Assembly: GCA_026785645.1 (NCBI GenBank)
Contig: JAJAZM010000127.1
Span: forward strand, 1-20,246
DNA: 20,246 nt
Reading direction: 5' to 3'
Source of the DNA: Sphingomonas bacterium
Lineage (GTDB): Bacteria; Pseudomonadota; Alphaproteobacteria; Sphingomonadales; Sphingomonadaceae
Shown here: positions 5,697-13,283 of the stretch, piece after piece
Layout: every line of letters starts with the position of its first letter
Position numbering within the stretch: position 1 is the first letter of the stretch
Notes under the pieces: generated by a model
What the model was told of the DNA's origin: nothing
Seen by the model: only the letters and a program-made list of their open reading frames with translations
Databases searched by the model: none
Translations under genes and position numbers: made by a program

Positions 5697-6794
5697 ATGA
5701 AAATCATGCTTTCTTCAAACGCCGCATGGAACCTCGCCAATTTTCGCAAACCAATCATCGAAGCCTTGGTCGCGGCCGGATTTGACGTGATCGCGGTGGC
5801 GCCTGCTGACGGTCAGGAAGCACGGCTGGAGGCGATGGGCGCCCGGTTTCGGCCAATCCGGATGCGCGGTGCTGGCACATCGCCGGTCGAAGATTCGCGA
5901 TTGTTGCTGGATTACATCAGGTTGCTCCGCGAGGAGCGGCCCGCGATGTTCCTCGGCTTCACCGCCAAGCCCAACATCTACGGGTCGCTTGCGGCGCGAA
6001 TGACCGGGATACCGATGGTAGCGACCATCAGCGGCCTCGGTTCGGCCTTCCTCAGGGGCGGGTTGCTCGGCGGGCTGCTGCTTCGTTTGTACCGGCTTGC
6101 GCTGGGCGGGGCGAAGGCGATCATGTTCCAGAATCCTGCTGACCGCGAATTGTTCATCGATCGGGGCATCGCCCGACCTGACCAGGCCCGCTTGGTTGCC
6201 GGATCGGGGATCGACCTCGACCGCTTCGTGCCCGCGCCGATCGACCAGCATGAACATTTCCGCTTTCTGCTCATCGCCCGGCTGCTGCTCGACAAGGGCA
6301 TTGCCGAATTCGTCGCGGCGGCGCGGATCGTCCGAGCCAGATATCCGCATGCGCGCTTCCAGTTGCTTGGCGGCACCGCAGCCGACAATCCAAGCGCGGT
6401 GCCACAAGCCGACCTCGAGCGTTGGGCCGCCGAATCAATCGTGGAGCAGCTTGGCGTGAGTGACGATGTACGACCTTATATTGCGGCCGCGGACTGCATC
6501 GTCCTTCCGTCGTACCGCGAAGGCTTGCCGCGTAGCCTGCTCGAAGGCGCGGCAATGGCGCGGCCGTTGATTGCGAGCGCTGTGCCCGGTTGCCGCGATG
6601 TGGTCGACGACGGCGTCAACGGCCTGCTGTGCGAGGTCCGCTCCGTTACATCGCTTGCGGTTGCGATGGAGCGCATGCTGGCGATGACCGTCGCCGAACG
6701 TTTGGCGATGGGCACCGCGGGGCGGCACAAGGTCGAGGCCGAGTTTGACCAAATCCTCGTCGCCAACGCGTATCTGGCCGAGATTGCACGATGA
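5697..6794 (+). CDS. GT4-family glycosyltransferase (exopolysaccharide assembly)
   Basis: This 365-residue GT-B fold enzyme probably adds one sugar from a nucleotide sugar to a lipid-linked oligosaccharide at the cytoplasmic face of the membrane. The N-terminal domain has FTAKPNIYGSLAAR and ATISGLGSAF (about 88-118), which resembles PglA-like and galacturonosyl-type transferases that act on undecaprenyl-diphosphate sugars. The donor domain shows GSGIDLDRF (about 169-177), R195 with K200, and the retaining GT4 motif Glu275-x7-Glu283 in YREGLPRSLLEGAAMARP. I chose ATG 5697 (MKIMLSSNAAWNL) because enzymes of this group start just before this strand and a GGA lies six bases upstream; ATG 5649 and TTG 5529 are alternatives. 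Its stop overlaps the next gene by ATGA. The sugar and acceptor cannot be told from sequence alone. Confidence 0.88.
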   Translation: MKIMLSSNAAWNLANFRKPIIEALVAAGFDVIAVAPADGQEARLEAMGARFRPIRMRGAGTSPVEDSRLLLDYIRLLREERPAMFLGFTAKPNIYGSLAARMTGIPMVATISGLGSAFLRGGLLGGLLLRLYRLALGGAKAIMFQNPADRELFIDRGIARPDQARLVAGSGIDLDRFVPAPIDQHEHFRFLLIARLLLDKGIAEFVAAARIVRARYPHARFQLLGGTAADNPSAVPQADLERWAAESIVEQLGVSDDVRPYIAAADCIVLPSYREGLPRSLLEGAAMARPLIASAVPGCRDVVDDGVNGLLCEVRSVTSLAVAMERMLAMTVAERLAMGTAGRHKVEAEFDQILVANAYLAEIAR

Positions 6795-7585
6795 TGCGGG
6801 CCACGTCCTTCTGGCAAAAACCTGCCGCCACGTGGCAGGTGCCGCCAGCCATTCCCGACGGTCATCGAATCTATGCGGTTGGCGATGTCCATGGCCAGGA
6901 TCATTTGCTTGCCGATTTGCTGGTTCAGATCGAGGCCGACATCAGCGCCCGTCCAGGCGGTGAAATGACCATCGTGTTCCTTGGCGACCTGATCGATCGT
7001 GGTCCCAAGTCGGCCGAGGTTGTCGAGCGTCTGCGAACCTATCGTCCAATCGGCATCCGGACCGAATTCCTTGCCGGCAATCATGAAGAAGTGCTGTTGC
7101 GAATCCTCGAGGGAGAGGGCAGCCTGGTCGCCGACTGGCTCCGTTTCGGCGGCGCGCATTGCGCGCGAAGTTATGGGCTAAGCGCGTCGCGCCTCGCCAA
7201 GATGTCGCTGGCCGATGCGGTCGAAACGCTTCGCTCGACCATCCCGGCCGAGCACCAGGCGTTTCTCGCTAGCTTCGGCGACACCTTGCGTGCGGGCGAT
7301 TATCTGTTCGTCCATGCCGGCATTCGACCGGGGGTCGCGCTGGCCGAGCAGGCGCAAATCGATTTGCGCTGGATTCGCGAGCCGTTCCTTGATCACCCCG
7401 TGCGGCACGACGTGATGGTCGTGCATGGCCATACCATTACCGAACAAGTCGATGAACGCGCCGGACGGATCGGTATCGACACTGGTGCGTATAAGCATGG
7501 CGTGCTGACCGCGCTCGTCCTGGAAGGCACCCAACGCCGGATCATCCAGGCACGTTTTACGCCGGTCGGACAGGAACGACACTGA
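6791..7585 (+). CDS. PPP-family Ser/Thr protein phosphatase (metallophosphoesterase)
   Basis: This 264-residue protein carries the complete di-metal active site of PPP phosphatases: GDVHG (31-35), GDLIDRGP (65-72), GNHE (96-99), the later FVHAG (His175), and VHGHT (212-215). It resembles bacterial PrpA/PrpB and lambda-type enzymes, which remove phosphate from Ser/Thr and sometimes Tyr or His. No signal peptide is seen, so it should be cytoplasmic. It overlaps the glycosyltransferase by ATGA, so the two are made together; a second ATG at 6794 could also be used. It sits two genes before the Wzc-type tyrosine kinase. Polysaccharide kinases are usually paired with a Wzb-like or PHP-type phosphatase, neither of which is seen here, so this enzyme is a candidate for that role (inference). 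A nucleotide or sugar-phosphate substrate is also possible. Confidence 0.88.
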   Translation: MMRATSFWQKPAATWQVPPAIPDGHRIYAVGDVHGQDHLLADLLVQIEADISARPGGEMTIVFLGDLIDRGPKSAEVVERLRTYRPIGIRTEFLAGNHEEVLLRILEGEGSLVADWLRFGGAHCARSYGLSASRLAKMSLADAVETLRSTIPAEHQAFLASFGDTLRAGDYLFVHAGIRPGVALAEQAQIDLRWIREPFLDHPVRHDVMVVHGHTITEQVDERAGRIGIDTGAYKHGVLTALVLEGTQRRIIQARFTPVGQERH

Positions 7586-7662
7586 CCATAGCCATTGTGG
7601 CACTTGGTTGCTAAGCGACCGTTTCGGCGGCGTTTTATGTCCGGAATTCAGGAGCAGATTTA

Positions 7663-8364
7663 GTGAGTGCCATGACCAAATTGATGATCGGAATGGGTGC
7701 TGGCTTGAGTCTGCTGCTGGGCACGGGTTGTGCCGAACGGCGCGGCGGACCGATCCCCTATGACGTCAAATCATTCGGCTCTCCCGACGCACCGACGGTG
7801 GTTCCGCTTGAGCAGGGTTATCGCATTGCGCCACTCGACACATTGTCGGTCAAGGTCTTCAAGATGCCTGACCTTTCTGGCGATTATGAGGTCGATTTAT
7901 CGGGTCAGATTGCTCTGCCGCTAGTCGGCAGCCTGCGCGCGGTCGACCTGACTACCGCAGAGCTAGATGAGCGGATCACCGCTAAACTCAGCGAAAAATA
8001 TTTGCAGAACCCGGACATCAGTGTCGGGGTCAAATCCTCGACCCGGCGCAACGTCACGGTTGATGGCGCGGTGGCCAAGGTCGGCACCTTCTCGGTCAAC
8101 GGCCCGATGACTCTCCTCCAGGCAGTCGCTCAGGCGGGTGGCCCAACCTCCGAGGCCAACCCGCGTCGGGTGGCCATTTTCCGGCAGATCGGCGGCCAGC
8201 GTCAAGCCGCCGCGTTCGACTTGACTGCAATCCGTCGCGGCGAGGCCACCGACCCGGCGGTTTTTGCCGGCGACATTGTGATCGTCGATGGCTCGTCGAT
8301 CAAGGCGCTGCAAAAGCGGTTCCTCGATTCGATGTCTATTTTGCAGGTTTTCCGGCCTTTCTAA
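7663..8364 (+). CDS. Polysaccharide export outer-membrane lipoprotein (Wza/GumB type)
   Basis: This is a 233-residue OPX-family protein that should carry the polymer through the outer membrane. The lipoprotein signal ends in LLLGTGC with Cys23. The polysaccharide-export domain (about 50-127) shows YRIAPLDTLSVKVFKMPDLSG and GQIALPLVGSLRAVDLTTAEL. An SLBB domain follows (about 130-208: VTVDGAVAKVGTFSV through FAGDIVIVDG). At 233 residues it is near GumB size and much shorter than E. coli Wza (379), with only a short amphipathic C-terminal tail. The GTG at 7663 has AGGAG at 7650-7654 with an 8-base gap. It lies 77 bases after the phosphatase, so an extra promoter is possible, and 44 bases before the chain-length regulator. 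Confidence 0.92.
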   Translation: MSAMTKLMIGMGAGLSLLLGTGCAERRGGPIPYDVKSFGSPDAPTVVPLEQGYRIAPLDTLSVKVFKMPDLSGDYEVDLSGQIALPLVGSLRAVDLTTAELDERITAKLSEKYLQNPDISVGVKSSTRRNVTVDGAVAKVGTFSVNGPMTLLQAVAQAGGPTSEANPRRVAIFRQIGGQRQAAAFDLTAIRRGEATDPAVFAGDIVIVDGSSIKALQKRFLDSMSILQVFRPF

Positions 8365-8408
8365 TGCGTCTGGTCGTCGAGCGCGATTTCAACAAAGGTT
8401 AGTTTACC

Positions 8409-10610
8409 GTGGGAAATGATATTGTCTCGCCGGGTGATCGGCAGTCACTGCCCGAGCCATTTGGTCCAGTGCGCGGTCATGGCCTGCATCTCGAAGATCG
8501 CGACGCTGGGGAAGGTGGTCTAGACCTTCAGGCGATCCTGCGGATCCTCAACGAAAATCGCAAGCTGATCCTTGCGGCGATGGTCGTCGGGCTGATCGGC
8601 GGGCTGATCATGACGTTGATGACTCCGAAAATGTATCGCGCCGCTGTCACGCTGGAAGTGAATGCGCCCAAAGTCGAAATATTGGACGAAAAGGATAACG
8701 GTGATTCAGCCTCGTCCGGCAGTTGGGATTTTATCGCGACCCAGGTCGGCCTGCTCAAGAGCCGGACATTGGCCGAGCGCGTCGCGCAAGATCTCAACCT
8801 GGCGTCCGACTCGACAATCGTGGGGACCGGCGGCGACCCGGCGTCGCGCTTGCGCAGCGCGACCGGTGTCGTTGCGGGCGGATTGTCGGCGGAGATGCCC
8901 GAAGACGGTCAGTTGATCCGTTATTCCTATGTGTCGTCCTCGCCCGATCTGGCGGCGAAGGTCGCCAATGGCATTGCCGACAGTTTCATCAGCAGCAGCC
9001 TGCAACGCCGGTTCGACGCCTCTAACTATGCCCGCACGTTCCTGCTCCAGCAGATCAACAAGACCCGCGGCGAGCTTGAGAAGTCCGAGCGCCAGCTGGT
9101 GGCTTATGCGCAGGCGCAGGGGATCATCGACACCGGATCGGGCCTGGCGGGATCGACCTCGACCGACGCCTCGTCACTTCAGGGCGGGTCACTCATCGCG
9201 CTGAATGCGGCGCTTGCCGAGGCGACATCGCGACGGGTCGCGGCAGAAGGCGCGTATCGCCAGTCCGGCCTCGCCAGTTCCTCGTTCGAAGTCGGCCAGA
9301 GCACGGCCGGACTGCGCGGGAACCGCGCCGCGCTGGAATCCGACTACCAGGACAAATTGACCCAGTTGAAGCCCGACCATCCCGACATGGTCGCGCTTCG
9401 TTCGCGGATCGAGGAGATCAGTCGCCAGATCGGCGCCGAGCAGTCGCGCGTTGCGGGCGGCAAGTCGACCAGCCTGCTGGCAGATTTTCGGGCTGCCGCA
9501 TCGACTGAAAGTTCACTTCGAGCGCGAGTCAATCAGCTGCGCGGCTCGGTCCTCGACCTGCGTGGACGGAGCATCCAGTACAATATCCTGCAGCGCGATG
9601 TGGATACCAATCGCGGCCTCTATGATGCGCTCCTCCAGCGCTACAAGCAGGTCGGGGTCGCTGCAGGGATTGGCACCTCGCCGGTTTCGATCGTCGATCG
9701 CGCCGAAGTGCCCGGCGGTCCGTACAAGCCCAACATGATGTCGAACCTGCTGATCGGGCTCATCATCGGATTGATGGCTGGCCTGGCACTCGCGATGGCG
9801 CTCGAATTCGTCCACGATACGGTCAAGACCCGTGAGGATGTGCGCACCAAGCTCCGCCTGGCGTGCCTCGGCGTCATCCCCAAGCGCGCCGGCGCGGGGT
9901 CGATCATCGAGGAACTCAAGGACGTCTCTTCGGCTGCTACCGAAGCTTATTCGGCCGTGCTCACCGCGCTTCGCTTCAGCACCGAAGTGGGGGCGCCGAA
10001 GACATTGCTGGTGACCAGCACGATGGCGTCGGAGGGTAAATCCTCCTCCGCCCTCGCGCTCGCCCAGAATTACGCCCGGCGGGGCGAGACGGTGTTGCTG
10101 ATTGATGCCGATCTCCGGCGCCCCGTTTTCAAGGCGCATTCCAATCGCCAGGGACTGACCAAGCTGCTGACCAACAGTGAATCGGTCCGCGCACACATCC
10201 TCGATACGCAATATGAAAATCTGTTCCTGCTGCCGTGCGGGCCGACCCCGCCCAATCCCGCCGACTTGCTTGCGACCCCGCGGTTCGAAGCAATTCTGCG
10301 CGAGGCCGCCCAGCAATTCGACCGGGTGATCATCGACGGCCCGCCAGTCCTCGGGCTGGCCGACGCGACCTTGCTTGCGACGGTTGCCGGAAATGTTGCG
10401 ATGGTCGTCGAATCGGGCCGCACCAGAACCAAGGCAGCGCGTGACGCGCTTGACCGGCTGCGTCTCGGCGGGGCTAATGTAGTCGGGGTGATCCTGACCA
10501 AGTCGACCGAGGAAGCCAGCGAATATGGCTATCGCCTCTATCAATATGGCTCGGTCGAGAAATCGCAGAGCGAGCTGATCCTGATTTCGCACCAGGGCGA
10601 CGAACGATGA
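8409..10610 (+). CDS. Wzc-type polysaccharide co-polymerase with tyrosine autokinase domain
   Basis: This 733-residue inner-membrane protein regulates chain length and export. The cytoplasmic start is followed by a Wzz domain with membrane helix 1 (about 53-71), a long helical periplasmic part with LKPDHPDMVALRSRI (320-334) and the conserved YNILQRDVDTNRGLYDALLQ (391-410), a Pro-containing PGGPYKPN segment, and helix 2 (446-466). The BY-kinase domain has Walker A in TSTMASEGKSS (Lys544), Walker A' in LLIDADLRRP (563-572) and Walker B in VIIDGPP (640-646). The C-terminal tyrosine cluster is small but present: Y706, Y708, Y711 and Y713. The start is a GTG with AAAGG upstream at a rather long gap. 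Together with the OPX lipoprotein it would form the trans-envelope export complex. Confidence 0.94.
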   Translation: MGNDIVSPGDRQSLPEPFGPVRGHGLHLEDRDAGEGGLDLQAILRILNENRKLILAAMVVGLIGGLIMTLMTPKMYRAAVTLEVNAPKVEILDEKDNGDSASSGSWDFIATQVGLLKSRTLAERVAQDLNLASDSTIVGTGGDPASRLRSATGVVAGGLSAEMPEDGQLIRYSYVSSSPDLAAKVANGIADSFISSSLQRRFDASNYARTFLLQQINKTRGELEKSERQLVAYAQAQGIIDTGSGLAGSTSTDASSLQGGSLIALNAALAEATSRRVAAEGAYRQSGLASSSFEVGQSTAGLRGNRAALESDYQDKLTQLKPDHPDMVALRSRIEEISRQIGAEQSRVAGGKSTSLLADFRAAASTESSLRARVNQLRGSVLDLRGRSIQYNILQRDVDTNRGLYDALLQRYKQVGVAAGIGTSPVSIVDRAEVPGGPYKPNMMSNLLIGLIIGLMAGLALAMALEFVHDTVKTREDVRTKLRLACLGVIPKRAGAGSIIEELKDVSSAATEAYSAVLTALRFSTEVGAPKTLLVTSTMASEGKSSSALALAQNYARRGETVLLIDADLRRPVFKAHSNRQGLTKLLTNSESVRAHILDTQYENLFLLPCGPTPPNPADLLATPRFEAILREAAQQFDRVIIDGPPVLGLADATLLATVAGNVAMVVESGRTRTKAARDALDRLRLGGANVVGVILTKSTEEASEYGYRLYQYGSVEKSQSELILISHQGDER

Positions 10611-10629
10611 CGGCTGGCGAGCGGCGTCT

Positions 10630-11814
10630 ATGCTGAGGGCGAGGACGCTGGTCGTCCTGCCACTGGCGGTGCTTATTGCGCTCGGAGCGGTCCGGGCGAT
10701 GACATTCGTGGCCCCGTCATCGCATCCCCTGCGCGCGCTCGGCCCGACGTTTGGCGCGCACCCCGACGCGCTGGTCAATCACGCAATGACAGAAATCGGG
10801 ACTGCTGCGGCGCGCGGTGGCTCGGTACCGCGCTCGGCGCGGGCGGCGATGGCCCGTGCGGCGCGCCAGAAGCCGCTCGCCCCCGATCCGTTCCTGGTCG
10901 AGGGCACAATCGCCGAGATGGCCGGCGATTCGGGGCGTGCAGAGCAACTCTTCCTGGCCGCGCGGTCCCGCAATCCACGCTCTCAGGGCGCCCGCTATTT
11001 CCTCGCCGATCGCTATCTCAAGACCAACCGGATCGTGCCCGGGCTGGTCGAGCTGGGCGCCTTGGCGCGATTGTCCGAAAAAGCTTCGCAGCCGCTCGTT
11101 CCGGCGCTCGCTGCTTATGCCAAAACGCCCGGCGCGATCCCCCAGCTGCGGCGCTTTTTCAAATTGTCGCCGATCATCGGCGGCAGCACTTTGGCAATGC
11201 TCGCGGGGGATGCGCGCAACGCCCCGCTGGTGCTTGCACTGGCGCCCGATTCGCCGCGCGGTGCGCCAACCGCCGATTGGCAAGGGCGATTGATCCAGAC
11301 GCTGATCACGGCCGGCGACTATGCCGGTGCCGAGGCGCTGTGGCGCAAGGTGGCCGGGGTCGCCAATCGCGGCTTGCTCTACGATCCGCAATTCCGCGAC
11401 AGAGCCGCGCCTCCGCCATTCAGCTGGCAATATATTTCGGGCGCGTCGGGTGTCGCCGAAGCCTCCGACCGCGGCGGGCTCGACGTCATTTATTATGGCC
11501 GTGAAGATGTCGTGCTGGCCACCCAATTGCTCCGTCTTGCTCCTGGACGATACCGGCTGGCGATGCGCGTCGACGGCCCATCGCGAGCCACTGGCGTGGC
11601 GTGGAACATGCTTTGCGTACCGGCCAAGACTTCGCTGCTGGGATTGTCGCTCGGAACCGTCGGCAAGGGCGCGATCGCCGGGGAGTTCGAGGTGCCGGCG
11701 ACGGGCTGTCCGGCCCAGACGCTGGAGCTTCGCGGGCGTCCCGGCGAATCCTCGGAAACCGCGCAACTCACCATCCTCGACCTGAAACTCGAGCGGCTGG
11801 CGGAGGCATCATGA
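10630..11814 (+). CDS. Membrane-anchored TPR-like protein with C-terminal beta-rich domain, exopolysaccharide locus
   Basis: This 394-residue protein has no recognised named family. Residues 7-23 form a hydrophobic helix, an uncleaved anchor or signal sequence, so most of the protein should be periplasmic. Residues about 45-245 are Ala-rich helices with TPR-like repeats, for example FLVEGTIAEMAGDSGRAEQLFLAARSRNP split over 88-116, and AGDYAGAEALWRKVAG near 230-246. The last 140 residues change character: alternating beta strands such as LAPGRYRLAMRV, GEFEVPA and TLELRGR, with two Cys residues (in NMLCVPAK and TGCPAQ), suggest a jelly-roll or carbohydrate-binding-like fold (inference). It sits 19 bases after the tyrosine kinase gene and overlaps the polymerase by ATGA, so a scaffold or polymer-handling role in export or polymerisation is likely. 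Confidence 0.75.
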   Translation: MLRARTLVVLPLAVLIALGAVRAMTFVAPSSHPLRALGPTFGAHPDALVNHAMTEIGTAAARGGSVPRSARAAMARAARQKPLAPDPFLVEGTIAEMAGDSGRAEQLFLAARSRNPRSQGARYFLADRYLKTNRIVPGLVELGALARLSEKASQPLVPALAAYAKTPGAIPQLRRFFKLSPIIGGSTLAMLAGDARNAPLVLALAPDSPRGAPTADWQGRLIQTLITAGDYAGAEALWRKVAGVANRGLLYDPQFRDRAAPPPFSWQYISGASGVAEASDRGGLDVIYYGREDVVLATQLLRLAPGRYRLAMRVDGPSRATGVAWNMLCVPAKTSLLGLSLGTVGKGAIAGEFEVPATGCPAQTLELRGRPGESSETAQLTILDLKLERLAEAS

Positions 11815-13157
11815 GCAGGGTTCGCCAGTCGATCGCCCCACTCTATCTGTTGCTGTGCATCGTCATGGGCGGGAGCGCGCAGGGCATTTTCTCGAATCTC
11901 GCGCTCCAGTTGCTTGGGGTGGCGATCCTCGCCTGGGCGTTCCTGACGCAGACCCCGGTCAAGGCATCGCGTCCCGCGCGCCAACTCGGCTGGCTTGCCG
12001 CCGCCGCTATTGCCGTGGTGTTGCTCCAGCTGATCCCGCTGCCGCCTGTCATCTGGAGTCATCTTCCGGGCCGGCAATTGGTGGTCGAGGGCTATCGCCT
12101 GCTCGACCAGCCATTGCCCTGGCTGCCAGTCTCGCTCGCACCGGCCGATACGATCGCCACGGCAATGGCGCTGTTGCCACCGCTGGCGATGCTGGCACTG
12201 ATCCTTCGGCTTGGCGCCTATCGCAGCAGCTGGCTGCTGATCGGTTTGTTGTGCGGCACCTTCATTTCGGTCGGACTGGGCGTGCTCCAGCTTCAGGGCG
12301 CCGGCCCGTATCTTTACCCCAAAGCCAATATCGGCACCGCTTCGGGCCTGTTTGCGAATGCCAATCACATGGCCACGTTGCTGTTGATAGGCATTCCCAC
12401 GCTGGCAGCACTTGGGGCGCGGCGCTGGCGCGAGTTGCCCAAGACCAATGACCGCCTGCTGACGGCGACCCTGACTGGCGGTGCGGCGGTGGTGCTGCTG
12501 CTTGGAGTGGCGAATAACCAGTCGTTCGCGTTGCTGGTGATCGGCGGACCGGTGGTCGCCGCCGCCGCATTGCTGTTGATCCCGCCGGGTCGAGTCCGGC
12601 TCGGCCGACTGGCCGCGATGCTTGGGTTGCTGCTGCTCGCCGGTACCGCCGCTTTGGCCGTGATGGTCGCGGCGGGGTTGAGCACGTCCAACCAGACGTC
12701 CATGGCGATCCGTGGCGATATCTGGAGCCATACGACCGAGGCAATCGGCGACCACGGGCTGGCCGGATCAGGGATTGGCACCTTTCCCGCCGTCTATCGG
12801 ACCTATGAAGATCCGGCGACGATCGAGCGGACCTACATCAACCATGCGCATAATGATTATCTGGAGGTCGCGCTTGAGGGCGGCGCGCCGGCAATCGTCT
12901 TGATGCTGCTGTTCCTGGCGTGGTGGGGAAGTCGCGCATCGGCCATCTGGCGCTCGCCCAATGCGGCCGAACTGGCGCGCGCGGCGTGCATCGCATCGGC
13001 CGCGATCCTGCTTCATTCGCTGGTCGATTATCCGCTTCGCACCGCGGCCATTGCCACGTCGATGGCGATGGCGCTGGCGCTGATGGCCGATCCCGCCGGT
13101 AAACGGCACAAGGTCAAGCTCGCCGAGCTTCGTCCAACCCGCCATCTGACGCTCTAG
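11811..13157 (+). CDS. O-antigen ligase/Wzy-family polysaccharide polymerase
   Basis: This 448-residue integral membrane protein has about ten or eleven hydrophobic helices and a large periplasmic loop. The Wzy_C family signatures are visible: GLFANANHMATLLLIG (179-194), Arg301 in MAIRGDIW, HGLAGSGIGTF (315-325), NHAHNDYLEVALEGG (344-358) and HSLVDYPLRTA (402-412). Such proteins join lipid-linked repeat units into a polymer, or ligate polymer to an acceptor. Because it lies beside export and chain-length genes I favour polymerase. The ATG at 11811 overlaps the stop of the previous gene, which fixes the start. The gene ends in the palindrome GCTCTAGAGC (13151-13160), with no T-tract after it. 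It appears to be the last gene of the locus. Confidence 0.9.
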   Translation: MSRVRQSIAPLYLLLCIVMGGSAQGIFSNLALQLLGVAILAWAFLTQTPVKASRPARQLGWLAAAAIAVVLLQLIPLPPVIWSHLPGRQLVVEGYRLLDQPLPWLPVSLAPADTIATAMALLPPLAMLALILRLGAYRSSWLLIGLLCGTFISVGLGVLQLQGAGPYLYPKANIGTASGLFANANHMATLLLIGIPTLAALGARRWRELPKTNDRLLTATLTGGAAVVLLLGVANNQSFALLVIGGPVVAAAALLLIPPGRVRLGRLAAMLGLLLLAGTAALAVMVAAGLSTSNQTSMAIRGDIWSHTTEAIGDHGLAGSGIGTFPAVYRTYEDPATIERTYINHAHNDYLEVALEGGAPAIVLMLLFLAWWGSRASAIWRSPNAAELARAACIASAAILLHSLVDYPLRTAAIATSMAMALALMADPAGKRHKVKLAELRPTRHLTL

Positions 13158-13283
13158 AGCACGTTCAACAAACCACCGACCAGTCTTCGCTTCAGTCCAG
13201 CAAAACGGATTTGGATCGTTACGCGGCGACAATCGTTCGATTGCGAAAGCCCTCTGTCGGGGCCGTGTTTAAGGAGTCATTCC
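13158..13283. other. Intergenic region between the polysaccharide locus and the L,D-transpeptidase gene
   Basis: These 126 bases contain no ORF of note and no clear terminator. They must carry the promoter of the next gene unless transcription runs on, but no convincing pair of boxes was found. The ribosome binding site AAGGAG at 13271-13276 is strong. Confidence 0.5.

Noticed and set aside
7598..7612. TGGCAC and TTGCT, sigma54-like, before the export lipoprotein gene
   Set aside because: GG and GC are nine bases apart instead of ten, a spacing known to abolish sigma54 promoters.
9513..12755. Two minus-strand open frames of about 420 codons (9513-10778, 11493-12755) opposite the polysaccharide genes
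   Set aside because: Same reason: antisense to recognised genes, no domain, Gln/Arg/His-rich.
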